Source: Trogon surrucura (taxonomy: Eukaryota; Chordata; Aves; Trogoniformes; Trogonidae). From it: a DNA stretch of 64,000 nucleotides. Positions 40,552-53,963 of the stretch are shown piece after piece (the stretch's first letter is position 1; each line of letters starts with the position of its first letter). The translations under genes were made by a program, and so were the position numbers. Under the pieces are notes generated by a model that worked only from the letters and a program-made list of their open reading frames with translations, searched no databases and was not told where the DNA came from. The DNA is taken from NCBI GenBank assembly GCA_020746105.1, contig CM036618.1, positions 90,700,122 through 90,764,121 on the forward strand, written 5' to 3'.

Positions 40552-41795
40552 GGAGGAGAAGAATTCAAGCAAGGATGCTAAAGAAGGTTGAGGAGGCTGC
40601 AGGTAGAATCTTCCTGTAGGTGAGAAGTTTCTTAGCGCAGCAAAGGCAGCTTAGAGATAGCTCCCCTAAACGCCCAATACTCCATTGCTTCAGACAGTAT
40701 ACTTCCCTGCATCTTAGAGGGATTTTGTCTGTATTTAGTAAGGCTTCCCTTAGTCCTTAGGGGAGTTCCAGCTAATTAGAGAAGGATTTGTAGGTGTTTT
40801 CCCCAAGAAGACCCAATATCTGATAGATGAGACTAGGGACTAGTGGTACCTTGAAGCGTGGAGGTAGTTGTACTCCCCAAACAATACAAAATTACCGTGT
40901 ACGAACTTCCCTGTCACATCTTGCCCATATGATGCAATGATGACCATCCCTCCTTTTCCCTTGCTGCCACCACCTTTCTTCTACTTTTTCTAATTCTTCT
41001 CCTTTTTCTTATTTTAGGTCGAGATTGTTTTTTATTTGCATTTGCTGCTTTTTCAGTCTTTGCATTTGGGATATTTTAACAGTATAGTTTTTCCACTAAT
41101 ATATCCTGAAGGAAGACCTACAAATATATGTAGATTTAGAAACAGCAGGTTGGCTTACATTAACATTGGCCACTTCAATGTGATTTTTAAAGACGCTGGT
41201 AATTTTGTTGTTGTTCTAACAATAGTAATAGAGAGAAAGGAAATGTTCTGTACACAGTGTAGCTGTGAAAGAAGCAGAAAAATATATCTAATTGGAGTCT
41301 AATAGGACTACCAAAGAACCCTTTCTCTGCTTGCCTTCACCCAACATTAAACTGGCATTTTCTGATTTCCTTTAGGTTTTATCCAGCAGTCAAAGCCATC
41401 AATAAACTGTCCCACCCGACAAAAATTGCCAGCACATGGTAGAACTTGAGCTGTCATCTGACTCATCTGAAGTACATGCCACAAGGGACAGCAGTCATCT
41501 GCACTGTTCCCCAATTGTTGACAAAGATCATTTTATGGCCCTTTTGCACCTTTGTATTGACTGAAATGAGTGAAAGCTCTGAACTATAAAACACAGGAAA
41601 GTGGTTCAGAAAACAGACACAAATAAAATAGTATGTCAGAAAGACTGGGAAGTTTTGCAAAAGACAGGGCACCTGATTGCTCTGATTTGAACTCCAGGCT
41701 ATAATTTCAGATAATATGGTTGCAATTTAATCCACTATTTCCTTATCAGATATGAAGTGCTTTGCAGTGAGGTCCCAGGAAGTGAAAAATCAGCC

Positions 41796-41843
41796 CTGAC
41801 TTCTATGAAGACCTAATACCTGACTGCTATGAACACCTAAGAA
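41796..41843. repeat. Imperfect 24-bp direct repeat, two copies
   Basis: Copies at 41796-41819 and 41820-41843 share CTGACT-CTATGAA-ACCTAA with a few mismatches. It is a small old tandem duplication with no evident function. Confidence 0.8.
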
Positions 41844-44800
41844 GAACTTGAGATCAAGTCAACGCAATTCCCCAACGAATATTCTGCCCAGCAGAAGGTT
41901 TAAATACATAGTTTGGCATTTAAAGGAATATAATTTAAAGTACAACTGTCAGGTTTAACCATTTATATGTCATGACTGTTAAATGGATGAGACTATTGAG
42001 AGACAAATGTCTAAGAGGAAAAGAACAAATAAAATAAATAAAAAACAACCTCTAATAGCTTTTAATATAAGAAACAATATTAATAACTAATGTCTAGTTC
42101 ACATCCGAGAATTGCAAATATCCTGGTAATATTCTAAATGTTGACTCTTCCTGGGCAAGCAATCTTGTGTTCTATTTATTCTACATATGCTATCAATATT
42201 GTCATGGTTACAGTCCACCTAAATTATTAATATATGTGTACAAAAATTCTGAGACCAGTTAGATGTAGAATGAAAGTAAGCAGTAGAGCCTTGCACATTA
42301 CTTCTGTGCCTGCAAAAATCCAAATTTATTACATCAAAGTTCAGAAGAAAGGAGAAATCAGGATCATAGTTGATTAAAGATGCATGTATTTCACATAACT
42401 AATTTTTAGCTACAACTTTATGAAGTTAATTAGGGCATTTCTATCAGCCTCAGTAGGTGTTCAGTCCTCTAGCTATGTGCATGAAGTTCTTGTAATGAAA
42501 AGTTAGCTTCAGTGGGTTTTAGAAGCAAGCCAAATGCAGATTTTTCTATTAAAAATATGTTCAGCAGACAACTGTAGTTAAACCACTACTCTTTTTGTCA
42601 CTTTAAATTTCACTTATCAAAAATTGCATTTAAATAGCAAAACGACAAAGCATGGAATATAAATTAAGATGTCTATTTGAATTATTCATGGTGATCTGGA
42701 AAAATTAATTGATACGGAGAGAATAATAAATGTCCAAGGAGTATTCCTTTTGTTAATTTTCACTTTTCTTTGTCTATTTTGTAAAAAGAAAAAAAATAGT
42801 CTAAATTACTTCCTCTTCTGCACCAACACATTTTCTCTTTGGTGTATATTTCTATACTCAGCCAGACTGAACCCAGAGATATAAATGACAAATCTGCCCA
42901 GGCTTATCCATTAATACAAAGGAAAACAAAACAACAAAGAAAAGACTTTCCTAATATACTGGAAAATCAGAGACATGATTTTCTGCACTAAAGGGACAAA
43001 TACTAGCTTTCAGTACTTCTAGCTGCTGTCTAAAATTCCCACTGATACCTCATTCCCTTTTATGACAAAGCCAAAATCTCCGGTAAAGACAAGAGCTGCT
43101 CAATGCTATCTCCTGCCATTTAGATGGAATTACGAAAGGTCTACTGATACATTTGCTAATGCTAACTATTAAGTAGATGTATAACTCAGTGGGGAATTTT
43201 CTACCAAATCAAAGAGTTTCATGATTACTTCTCTACAAAGAACAAGACAGTACCCCAACCATCTCTGTCACATGGGGGGAGGGCATTTAAAATGAGTTTC
43301 TGAAAGACAAGAGTGTAAACACACTGTCGATTTTGTAATGATTGCTTAGCCCGCGCTAGAAGAATGTACTTTGATAGTCCGTCAGTCAGGGGTGATCCCT
43401 CATCATCATCGAGCTGTGGTATCATCCACCAGATGAACTTTTTGTTTGTCATGCATTTTCCTTTCTCATTGAACACTCCGTGTGTGCATCTACCACTGCA
43501 CTCACCCCACCGATGCTCTGAATTTGCAGCAGCCCTGGCCCGAAGAGGCTGGCTCTTCAGCAGAAGTTGTACAGATTCAGGCTTTCACGTCTGTAGGACA
43601 CAGGCCAAAATAGGAGCTGTAACAATTTCAGCTAAAACAGACCTCAGCAGAAATAAGGGAAATATCTTTGCCAGTTTATGGAAGGCTGATATGTGGATCA
43701 GCTGATCAGTTTCATAAATCAAAGTGGAAACCTGAAAGTTGGGGTTTATGATCCCTTTTGGGGTTTTGTGGTAAATGGAATACAAGTTTTGTGAAGTACT
43801 ACAGCTCATTTTTAACCTCATTTTTAACTGTAGCCATTTTTAACCTCACAGGTAGACAGGAATGTGTGAGGTTTTTTTCTCTTAATGTCTTATAATGTTT
43901 TTTTAATTTTCCAGATGAGGTGCTTCCTGCTTCAACTTCAACTGGGAGCTTCAGCTTTAACTGTAGCTTTCAGTGTACAGCTATGAAGACCTTACTTTCT
44001 TACAACAAATGCAAAAGATCAAAGATATTATGGAATAATTTGTCACAAAAAAATCACTTCTTTTCAAACCAGGTGGGCTTGAAATACTGCATGCTGCATA
44101 ATTATATTTTTTTAAGCTTCAGCTCCAGAATTATACTTTTTTATATATATTTTTAAAGTTCTATTGTGCCTCGAAAGTCTTGAGAATTAATACCTAGAGA
44201 ACTTTAAGAATTTTAAAAGAGTACATTTGTATATTTTGTTGATATTAATTCTGAAATGTTGTCTATAAAACATATAATTCCAATTGCATCCTTTAAGCTG
44301 AATCAGGGAACGCACTTTCTTGTTTGAAAGGAAAAAAAAAAAGCCCTAATTTGAGAGAGAGGAAAATGTTATTAAAACCCTAATGCATTGGGGGCTTAAT
44401 AGGCTGAAGCCTGTGTTGGATGACCAAAGAAAGGAAGGTGGTGGCTCAAAATGCTTTTGCCCTTGCTTGATGCTGGTCATAAAAACTGATTCAGAAGGCG
44501 TAGGAAGGACCTGGACTTTGGTTACATCCTGCTGCCAGTTGTTCCGAGTCTTTTTCAAGTATGTAGGGGGAACTGTGAACTGTTGTCCTCTTCCTGCTCA
44601 CTTGCTCATGTTCTTGAGACAGTATCCGTGTTTTTATCCTCCTAAAATGTACTAGAAAGAGTAGCATGACAACAGCGTGGAACAGCACTCTAGTCTCAAT
44701 CTGGCCAAGAGATCCAGCTGAAGGCTGTGGAAAACATTTCTAAAGCTCAAGTCAAGATAGTGACAATGCCACACTTTCCCATCATGGACTGTAGCTGAGG

Positions 44801-47800
44801 CAGAGAGTGAAAAGGCTGTCTGTGTCCTCTAGAATGGTGACAGGTGTGATCTGCTTGCTGTTTGCAAATCTAGTAATGAAAAATCACCTGCAGAACCAGA
44901 TTGTTTTTACTGCTCGTCTGCATTGCTGTGAAGAGTTAAGCAGAAAAAAACATAACAGCAAATCTTTCTCCTTAAGATTAATTAATAAAACTCTATTGGA
45001 GCCCTGTTAGAGGTATTTCTGGTAGAATTCAAAGATTGGCTTGTTAGACTTGATTAACTTTTTCTTCCAAAATTGTCACCTAAATTCTCTGTATCTTCTT
45101 TTCTGAAGAAAGAAAATACTTCTTAATAACAAAAAGGCAAAAATATGTCAGGCAAGCACTCGAGAGAACACATTCATTATATTAAAACTTAAAGAGTCTC
45201 TTTGATAATTACACTCACTATCATGAGTTAAAGTATGCTAAAATCTACCTACTCAGTCTAGAGCCTAGTTAACCTGGCAGCAGGTTATAAAAGGCTACAA
45301 TCAGCTGAGGGGGCTAGAGGGAAGGTGTTTTCTGCTTTAACATAATCCCGTAAACAAGAGATTTCCTAGAATGGGAGATCTGCTTCAGCTCAAAAGCAAC
45401 GATGACTTGAAGATTTCACGAGAGCAGAGCCCTTCTGCTCTGAAGGCGATGATTTAGTAGGCTGTTGACATTAATCCCCTACATATTAAGAGGGAAGGAC
45501 TGGAAAAATAACACCAATGATGTCTTCTGTCATTATTGTTTTATTGTTAGGAAATGATAGAACTTGAAATGTCTAGGAAACTGCTAATATATCGTAAGTT
45601 CCTACCAATGGTATTCTACACAACTGCATCCATCCCATCTTTCCCCTGGCGTGAGAAAAATTTTTGTCTGCCTTGTCTCTATTAATCCACACTAATCAAA
45701 CCATCCTCCCTCCCTTCTTTCTTATTGCTGAGGCTTCTCTGCTGTTCAGGGCCTGCTTCCTCTCACCATCATTTTTCTGACTTTATGTGAAATGTTAACT
45801 TTTTGAGGCAGAAATGTTTTGAGAAGCAGGAAATGCTAGGTTCTCTTTTTAACTGTATCGCTGCCCTTGTCACAAGCAAGCTGTCTTACCTTCCTGATTC
45901 TTTCCTTAACCTCCACTCGAGTCCCTAAATTTAAGATTCCAAGTTCACACTTGGAAGGATAAATACTGTTCAAAGCACTGGGTGTATGGCAACGTCCATT
46001 TGCTTCTTTCAGCCATGCTGGACCAGGAAATCTAGTGAAAATGTCTTCCTGCAGACTCAAAGAAAAGTTATATGATCTTGCACGATATTTATTATTTTCT
46101 GATATAGGCTGAGTGAATTAATGTTTGTTGAAGCCTACAACGAAATCCAGATTGGCAAATTCTTTCAGTCTACCTAGCAATTTACAAGATGAGTCACCAT
46201 ATTTCTAATTATGTAAAGAAAAAAACCCCAGAAGTTAGCAAATAGTTACTGCTAATATATTGGAATCGGCCATGGGAAAGCAACTAATATCACAACATAA
46301 GTAAGAAAATATTAACAGGAAAAAAACCAACGAATAATTAAGGCCTAGATACGCTTGAAAAAATAGAGTAATCTAGGGGATTTTGCCCTTAAATGTTATA
46401 AAAACTAACACAGGCTAAACAATCAATATGAATGCTGATTTATACTAACTCTTTCTCTCACTGTAATCACACCACAAAAACTTTAGACAGATGGACTATG
46501 CAAATGGTATCCAAGCTGTGCATAGTTCTAATCAGACTGTTAAAAAGCTGAACAGTTAGACTGGCTATTTACTATCCATCAAGAGAAATAAAGAAGCTCA
46601 AACAATTTATAGAAATAATGATTTACTTTGGGAAAAGATCTCTGCTTTACCCTCATAAGCAACATTAGCTTCCTAGGATGGATGGATGAACTAGCAAAAT
46701 CTGATTTCCTCAACATAGTTGGTAGATATCAGAAGGCAAACTTCTTAGTTTGGCATACACAAAATTATAGTAATCAGAACAGCCTTTGACTTTGTCCTAA
46801 ACATTTTTACTAAACCTGCATCATCATCTGCAGAAATCGAGAAGGTGATTGTAGACATGAATGGATGCAAGTCAGTAGGGATAGGTGGCTTTTATGGCCA
46901 GTTACATTTATCAGCATTAAAATCTAGAAAGAACTAGAGAAAACACTGGAAATATGCTGTGATTTTTTTGAATAAAAGCTTCTATCCAGCTTTAATAAAG
47001 ACATCAAAAAAAGAGTTTTAAGCTGCTAAATAAGTAAAGGGCCAGGTTGAGACTCTCTTAATAAACCCTGGCATCTGTGAGTTCCAGAACACAGCCAGAA
47101 TACACAACACTGCCTGAAAAAGTTATAGAAAACACTGTCAGGAAACTCACAAGGGTTTATTTAGCCCTCTTGCCATAAAGCAGGATCAGCTCTAGCTGCG
47201 TCTGAATCAACTTCTGATGGCTTGTCTGGGTTATGGATTAACCGTGTTGCAAGACCAGAGGCACCTGACAGGCCTGGCACGAGCCAGCTCACACCTGTGA
47301 GCAGAGGAGTTGTGTTATCACGAGGGTGCCGCACCGGCCCCCACCCAACACCCGCTTGGGTCCCCACCCTCAGTCACCTGTGTCACCAGCCTGCTCACCT
47401 CCCCAGTGCACTCTTGTGGTGTGATCCTAAAGATGACCTTGCAGGCATCTCCTACTGCCTGTGGGTTTGAGGCTGGGATGGGTTTTGGGGTGCTTTTTTT
47501 TCTCTTTTCAGGTTACTCTTGGCTAACTAGGCTCACACATATGAATGTACCTGATGAAGTGAAATTTGTCTAATACAGAAGACACATTTTGTTTTACAGA
47601 TATAGTCCTCCTAGAAAGAGAGAAATGGGAGATCTTTATTGCCATTAATGTTCTTGTTAAAAAATCTTTTTTCAGGGATCTCTGAAGATTGTCATTCACT
47701 CATAATTAGACAATCTTCCTTTTAGCATTTGATTCAGCTACAAAACAGAGGACAAGCCATTTTGCCCCTATTTGAATCAGTTGTTTGAAAAGTTTGAAGC

Positions 47801-49437
47801 TCAGTCAAGTTTTGATGAGTTGGAACTGAAATAGAGTATTACAGCTAGGGCCTGACTTCCCTTGTTTATCAGCTACTCACCGTCTTAGTGTTTACCCACC
47901 AACTTCAGCTTCTCATGCTTTTCCTTTGAGAATTCAGAAGCATGTTCAGAGTAGGAAGTACCTTGCCTAGAACTCCATGAACTTCTCTTGGACACAGTAA
48001 GCTGGAGAATTAGCTATGACAAATTTTAGATCACATCCAGCGTATGTCTCATCCTATATGATTTCATCTATTTTATACTGCAGTTATTGATAGACAGCAG
48101 ATTGCAGTAAAATAAACACAGTATTTTCAGTTTTATATTTTAACATTTAGAATCTTATCAGTATGTAGCACTATGAAGAGGATTGCAGATGCTGATCTAA
48201 CCCACCTACTTCTCTGGTGGCCAGGTTTTCTGTAAGAAAAATGCATATAACCCCTAGACTGACATACTAGTTTAAAAGACTTCTAATTTTCTTTTGTAAA
48301 CTGACAGTAAATTGTCTTTCTTTGCTAACTGTTCTTATTTGTTAAAAGTATTTTCGTCACGCTAAAGAACTTAAAACCATTGTGACCTTGAGTGTGATCA
48401 ATTTAAATACAAAATTGCATTTTTAGATACAGCAGTTACTTCTCCTGGTATGGTCCTGGTAGACACCCTTAAATAGATATTGACTTCCTAGTTCTTGAAC
48501 CTTGCAATTTGTAAGATCTATCCCTTAGGTTGAATGCACAATAATTTTACTGATTTAAGTGCCATGTGAAGAATGGCACCGATAAATGGGCATTCCTATT
48601 CATTTATAGCTATCTGTGTATAATTTTTATTAATGTATAATTTCTAAATTTGTGAAAAAGCATGCACAAGCAAATTTGTTGAGCAATTGCATTTTAAAAT
48701 TGCTTATGCAGTTGCTCTGAGGCCATTAAAAAAGCAGGTTCTTTTATTTGTATGTTCCATATGAGCAATCAAAGATGTGTTTGGAAAAAACTCCAAAGAA
48801 ACCTGCCTGTCAGTTATTCTGGACTTAAATTTTGCACTACTGAGCTGCCCCAATCTAGGGATTCAACTGAGATGAAAAGCTTATGGGGTTGAAAAAACTA
48901 AGAGACTACTTGATGGGATATTTATTTATTACGAACTAGTTCAAAACAATTCTTAAGAAGATTGTTTCTATTAAAATGAATTCTCATATTCACTTTCCCA
49001 ATTTCCCACCATTTTCCATTTTCGGGTTTTGAAACGCCTTGTAGCTGCTAATGGATAAGTTCATGATATCTCTGTGAAGAGGAGAGAAATGATTCTCCCA
49101 TGTTTTAGACTGATTCAGCAATGCTTGTATTAGTGGCAGGTTTCATCTTGATTTTTTTTCTGGGAGTAGAGATTGCTTATGTGCATAACCTGTTTACAAA
49201 AGAATTTATGTCAAGAGACTGCTACAAAGGAGACACAAACAATCTTAACAGACTAAAGAATAAACAGGGAATTTAATGTCCAACAAGGACACAATGAGGC
49301 ACAGAAAAGAAACAAAACATTAAAATCACCAATGTTCCCAAAATTCAGAAATACATAAGGAATTACCAGTATATATCAGCGCAGTAGAAATAATATTATG
49401 AACTGGAAATAAGTAATTTTTATATTTTAATTAGTGA

Positions 49438-49456
49438 GGGGGGGTGGGGGTAGGGG
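49438..49456 (+). other. G-quadruplex-capable G-run
   Basis: Runs of 7, 5 and 4 G separated by one or two bases satisfy a four-tract G-quadruplex pattern if the seven-G run is split. It is isolated in AT-rich intergenic DNA. Confidence 0.6.
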
Positions 49457-52400
49457 AGATATTTTGGTATTGGTAGTATAAATGTTATTTTTACCTGTGT
49501 CCGAAAATGAAATCTGTATTTCAATTGTCATTATTGTGAATATCAGATTTATCAGGAGATCTATGCTCAGCACCTGTTTTTCACAGAGGCACATTTACCA
49601 AGAGGAAGAGGAGTGAGTACAGGACTGAGGAATTAGTGAAGGGGGGAGTAGTATTCTCACAGCACTGTGTGGTTTTGCAAAAGCTCCACACATGATGACC
49701 AAGAAAGCTTGATTACTGCTGCAACTTCATCTAGCCTAGACGTGGCTTCAATACAACACTAACCATACAGGAAAACAAGCCCAGGAAATTTCAGCTGCAA
49801 CAGCCTGTTATCAGAATGTTTGTCTTCCTCCCAGACTTGTATTTAGCAGTATTTACTAACCTGTTTCTAGGGCAAATTAGAAGAGCTGGATTCCACTTCA
49901 GTAGCCAAATCTACTTACTTCTAAGCTATCTGGATCAGTAGACCCCTTAATAAATCAAGAGGCAGCAAGAAGCAGGGATAAATGAATTTCCCTGTAGGGA
50001 TCCTTCACTGCTTCTTGCTGGGGAAAGCAAGGGTATTCACCTGCCCTGTAAAGTCATCAGATAGCAGATTTGCTGATTTCCAAGGACCTCCTTGACCCTA
50101 TGGACTCTTCTCAGGTGTGGGGCAGGAGCATTCTCCACCTTTCCCGTTGAATCTGTGCTGGTGTGCAATGAAGTATTTAGATTCCTGGGGCCAGAAAAGG
50201 GAAACTTAAGCATACGCATGAACAGTTTGTGACTCGTACCTAAGGCAAGTTATAAGGAGACAAGAACCCTAAACTTTGGTCCTTGTTCCATAAAAACTTC
50301 TGTAGTTTGCTCATGTACACACAGCTATTACTGGGTAAACAGTGTATGAAGCAGAGTACTAATCCTGTTCACAGCTGAAGCCTCTCTCATTTGGCAGTCA
50401 GCTCAAAACTTTGCTCTCTTTTTCTCAGGGCCCTACAACATTCTTATCTAAGCTGTCCATAGCTTTCCTCTTCATCTGTTTTTGTACTGCTTCTAGCGCT
50501 TCTTTGTTCGTTCCCACAGAGGCAAACAGGCACAGTAGGTCCAATGAATTCTTTGTGCATTGAGTATACTGCACATCAGTACAGTATATGACTGGTAGGT
50601 CTGGCATGTCTGGGAAATATTGAACCGCTTGTGCATGCAATCCAACATGTCTGGGATTTCCATGCTGGCTATGTTCACAAGTCCTGGAAAAATACCTACG
50701 TATTTTTCATAGACCAGTTCATTTTTCCACATGAAAGGATTAGTACACTGTAATCAGTTCACTTTTCATCTTTTGATAAGCTAAGCTTATTGAATTCAAG
50801 TCTCTGATCATGTATTGTATTGTGCAGCATCCTCTCTAGCACTGAAATCAGTTTCGTGATTCCCCTCTGCACAATCAGGGGTTTGTGAACAGTGTTTTAA
50901 AAATACAGCCGCAGGAACTGTATGCCTCATTTGAAAAGCAATCTCAGCGATGCTATGCATAGAAGGTAAAACCCCTTCATGCGCCTCGACAGTAAAAGAC
51001 ACGACCAAAAGGCAGTGCTTCCAATTCGCAGGAAACGGGTATGTTTTTACAAACTGCTCTCACCCGCATCACGGTGGGTTTTTTGGTGGAAACTTGGGTG
51101 AATCAAAAGTACTCTGACCCCTGCAGGTGCTTCGGCAAACTGACACGAGAGGACTGAGGGAAGAACCTGGATTTTTGAGGAAAGAGAACAAAACTTCTTG
51201 CTTGGCATATTGCTACACTCCGGAGTATCGTTCATTTGCCGTAACATTCAGCATTTGAGTGCTTGGCTAATATGACCTTCAGGGTGCTTTCCTGACTTAC
51301 TGCTTCCTAGAGTACAGGAACACACAATGTTTTTGGTTGTTCTCAAACGTGTGCATTGGTTTGTTTATACCAAAACACAGCACCTTTAATGAGATCAGCA
51401 TGTCATTTAACTTCCAAATCTATTAAAAACTGTACCACAGTATCAGTTCAAATGCTGAAGCCCAGTAGATGGCTGCTTCTTATTGTCCATTTGATGTTGA
51501 GGTATGTCAGTTGACTGGCCCTTATTCATGTAATATATCACAGAATGTTGATATATGATGTATCGATAGTGTTTTATCACAATAACGACGTTTCACTGAA
51601 AACCACACCAATGCCTTGCAAACTATTGGGGCTAATTAAAACATTTGTAGCTCTTGAAAAACAATCTTCTACAATTTAGCTTAAATTCTGAATGGATCAG
51701 AATATAGTCAGCTATTCTCATATGATAACTTCATTACTTTTAATGATAGGTAGATATGAGAAATGCTTTCTTTTAGACAAATAGGAAAATGCTTTCTTTC
51801 TCAGCATCATGTTTCTATTAGTAATGGGCCTCTGCTAGTCACAGGGAACCTTCGCTACCATTAGGCATTTCAGCTTGGAGTGAATGGCAGGGAATTACAG
51901 TGCTTTTTCAAACATATCAAAAAGGTACGCTACTGCTGACATCATATTCTGTTACTGGTAGCAGCTTGTGCTTTGCCTTGCCAATGGGGAGCTTTGCCCT
52001 TACGTAGCAGCTCCTGCTGACAGGAGAACTGGTTCTTTCTGCTAAAGTGGACGAGTGTGCAGGACGGGAGAATGCATGAAAGCCATACCTTGGCACTCTC
52101 CAGGCTTCCAGAACCTCTCTCCTAAAATTTCCCACATCGCCGGCACCAAGTATGCGCAACCCAAGACTTTCCAGGGTCAGCACCGCGCAGCTGACACAAC
52201 CCCACCTGCCCAGTAAATTACTTCATTCTCTCAATGGCCACGGCTCCAGGCATTTCTGACAGCAGAACACCTCTGCTCCCACTGCCACCCTCGCATCCCG
52301 GCCCGGGCGTGACACGGCAGCAGCACATCTCGCTCCTCGGTTGTACCGAGAGGCTGCCCTTGTGAAGGCAACGACCTCCCGCTTCCCTGCCGTCCCTCCC

Positions 52401-53299
52401 GCCCGGTCGCTGCCGCCTGCGGTTACCGAGCGCGGATCGGTCAACGGTTCGCCTTTCGGCAACACCATTCTTTTGTTTTCACTCCGGTGGCTCCTTCGTC
52501 CCGGCTCGGGGCCGGCAGCTCGCCGCAGCCGCGCTCCGCCGAGCGCTGCAGCCTGCCGGCCCTCCGGGGGCGCCGCCGGCCCCCGCAGCGCTCCGGCCCC
52601 CGCCGCCGGGCCCAGCGCGGCAGCGCCGCCGTAACCGTACCTCGGGCCGCGGCTCCGGCCCGCACTGCCCCGGCGCACCGGCCGGCGGCAGGGCCGCGCT
52701 GCCCGCCCCACGCCGCTCTCGAAGCACGCCGGCCGGCTCTGGGCAAGCGAGACCGCCGGCAGCCACCTCTCGTCCGTGCGCCAGCGAAGACCTCTAGCGG
52801 GCTCGAGGGCGGCCGCGGGTGCCGAAGTCCACGGGGCCAGTCGCGGCACCTCCGTTCGTTTACGAGCGGGCGGAGGGGCGGCCCGGGACGGCGCTCCCGC
52901 CGCCTCTAGAGCGGGGGCAGCAGCCGTGCGGGGCGGCCGCGCAGCGTAGCCTTTCTGCCGCCCCGGCGGAGGGGGTAAGCCGCGGCTCCGCACCCTCGGG
53001 GCGCCTGGTCGAGATCGGGGTCCTGGCTGCGGGGCGGGGAGCGGGCGGCTCTCCCCCCCCCGTAGCGCAGGGGCTGAGGAGGCGTCGAGCCTCTCCCCGT
53101 CCGCCGTGCCCGCGCCCCGGGGGAGGGGGCAGGCGGAGGACGAGGAGGAGCCGGCTCTCGCGGCCGGGGACGCGAAACCCCTTTCGCGACTTTCCCCGTG
53201 GCTGCGCCCTTGACGGGCCTTCTCCCGCCCCAGCCGCGGTGTGCCCCGCAGGCAGCGGTACCCCCGGCCCGTCCCCGCGGTCTGGCGCCGTCGCCTCGC

Positions 53300-53963
53300 T
53301 CCGCTCCGCACTCGGAGCACGGGGCGGGGGAGGGGAGGCGTGCGGGTAGGCGGCGGCCACTGTGGGGCCCAGGCTGCTTCTCGCCTCCGCCGCGTCTCTC
53401 CCCAGCCCCAGGATCTGGGGCTGCTGGGGCGGGAACGGGGGTGGGGGAGCGGGCGGAGGAGTGGGCGGGGCCACCCTGGGCGGCCATCCAGTGGGAAGGC
53501 GCAGGCGGACAGCCGGGGCGGGGCGAAGGCGATTACCGCCCAAGGGGGGAAGGGCAGAGGGCGCACTCGGAGCGGGGCGACTCGCAGGCAGGAGGCGAGT
53601 CGGGACTTGGGCAGCGAGCGAGCGGGTAGAGCCGCAGCTGGCTGCCGCCTCGCCCAGGGGCTCGCTCGCAGCCGCTCGCGCGCGGGGCGCACGCCGGACG
53701 GTGCCGCGGGACCGGCGCGCGAGGGAGGAGCGGACGCCCGAGGGACGCCGCTTCCCGGAGGGGGCAGCGGGCGGAGCCGCCGCCGCCCGGAGGAGAAGTT
53801 TGGCTGAAGCGGCCGCCGCCGCGAGAGGAAACTTTCCTCGGGGGGGCCGGAGGCGGGGGCGGCGGGAAGGAGCGGCGGCGCGCTCGGGTCCGCCGCCCGC
53901 CGAGGGGGGCTTCCGAGAGGGCTCCCCCCCCCCCCCGGCCCAGGCCGGGCTGCGGCGGCCGGG
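53300..53963 (+). promoter_or_regulatory. Likely CRIM1 core promoter and 5' UTR with GC boxes
   Basis: Sp1-type GC boxes lie at 53321-53330 (GGGGCGGGGG), 53463-53472 (GGGCGGGGCC) and 53515-53524 (GGGGCGGGGC). By eye no ATG occurs between the GC-box cluster and the CRIM1 start, so there is no obvious upstream ORF. The transcription start cannot be placed from sequence alone; TATA-less CpG-island promoters usually use dispersed starts. The leader is extremely GC-rich and includes a 13-base C run close to the start codon. Confidence 0.6.
53924..53936 (+). repeat. Poly(C)13 tract in the CRIM1 5' leader
   Basis: Thirteen consecutive C residues lie 27 bases upstream of the CRIM1 ATG, within the inferred 5' UTR. 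Such runs are length-unstable and error-prone in sequencing. In RNA a C-tract of this kind is a potential site for poly(C)-binding proteins, which is inference only. Confidence 0.95.

Larger units (their letters stand above)
40552..52289. other. Intergenic DNA upstream of the CRIM1 island
   Basis: AT-rich with short chance ORFs. It contains the 24-bp duplication, the G-run near 49440, a GC-richer patch at about 47200-47450 and a doubtful reverse-transcriptase-like reading at 46833-46970. Several short minus-strand frames lie between 50425 and 51247 without recognisable family. Composition rises in GC from about 51950 toward the CRIM1 island. Confidence 0.65.

Noticed and set aside
40338-40619. 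Glu/Arg/Gly-rich ORF and its Ser/Leu/Pro-rich antisense ORFs
   Set aside because: Both are translations of the GGAGA array.
43364-43705. 113-codon plus-strand ORF with overlapping minus-strand ORFs
   Set aside because: No motif or splice context; the region could be a conserved noncoding element, but that cannot be judged from one sequence.
50425-51247. Cluster of short minus-strand ORFs that could suggest a broken pseudogene
   Set aside because: Frames do not join into a recognisable protein, and each is within chance length.
52171-52197. REST/NRSF-like element (TCAGCACC half)
   Set aside because: Only the left half-site matches; the right half differs too much.
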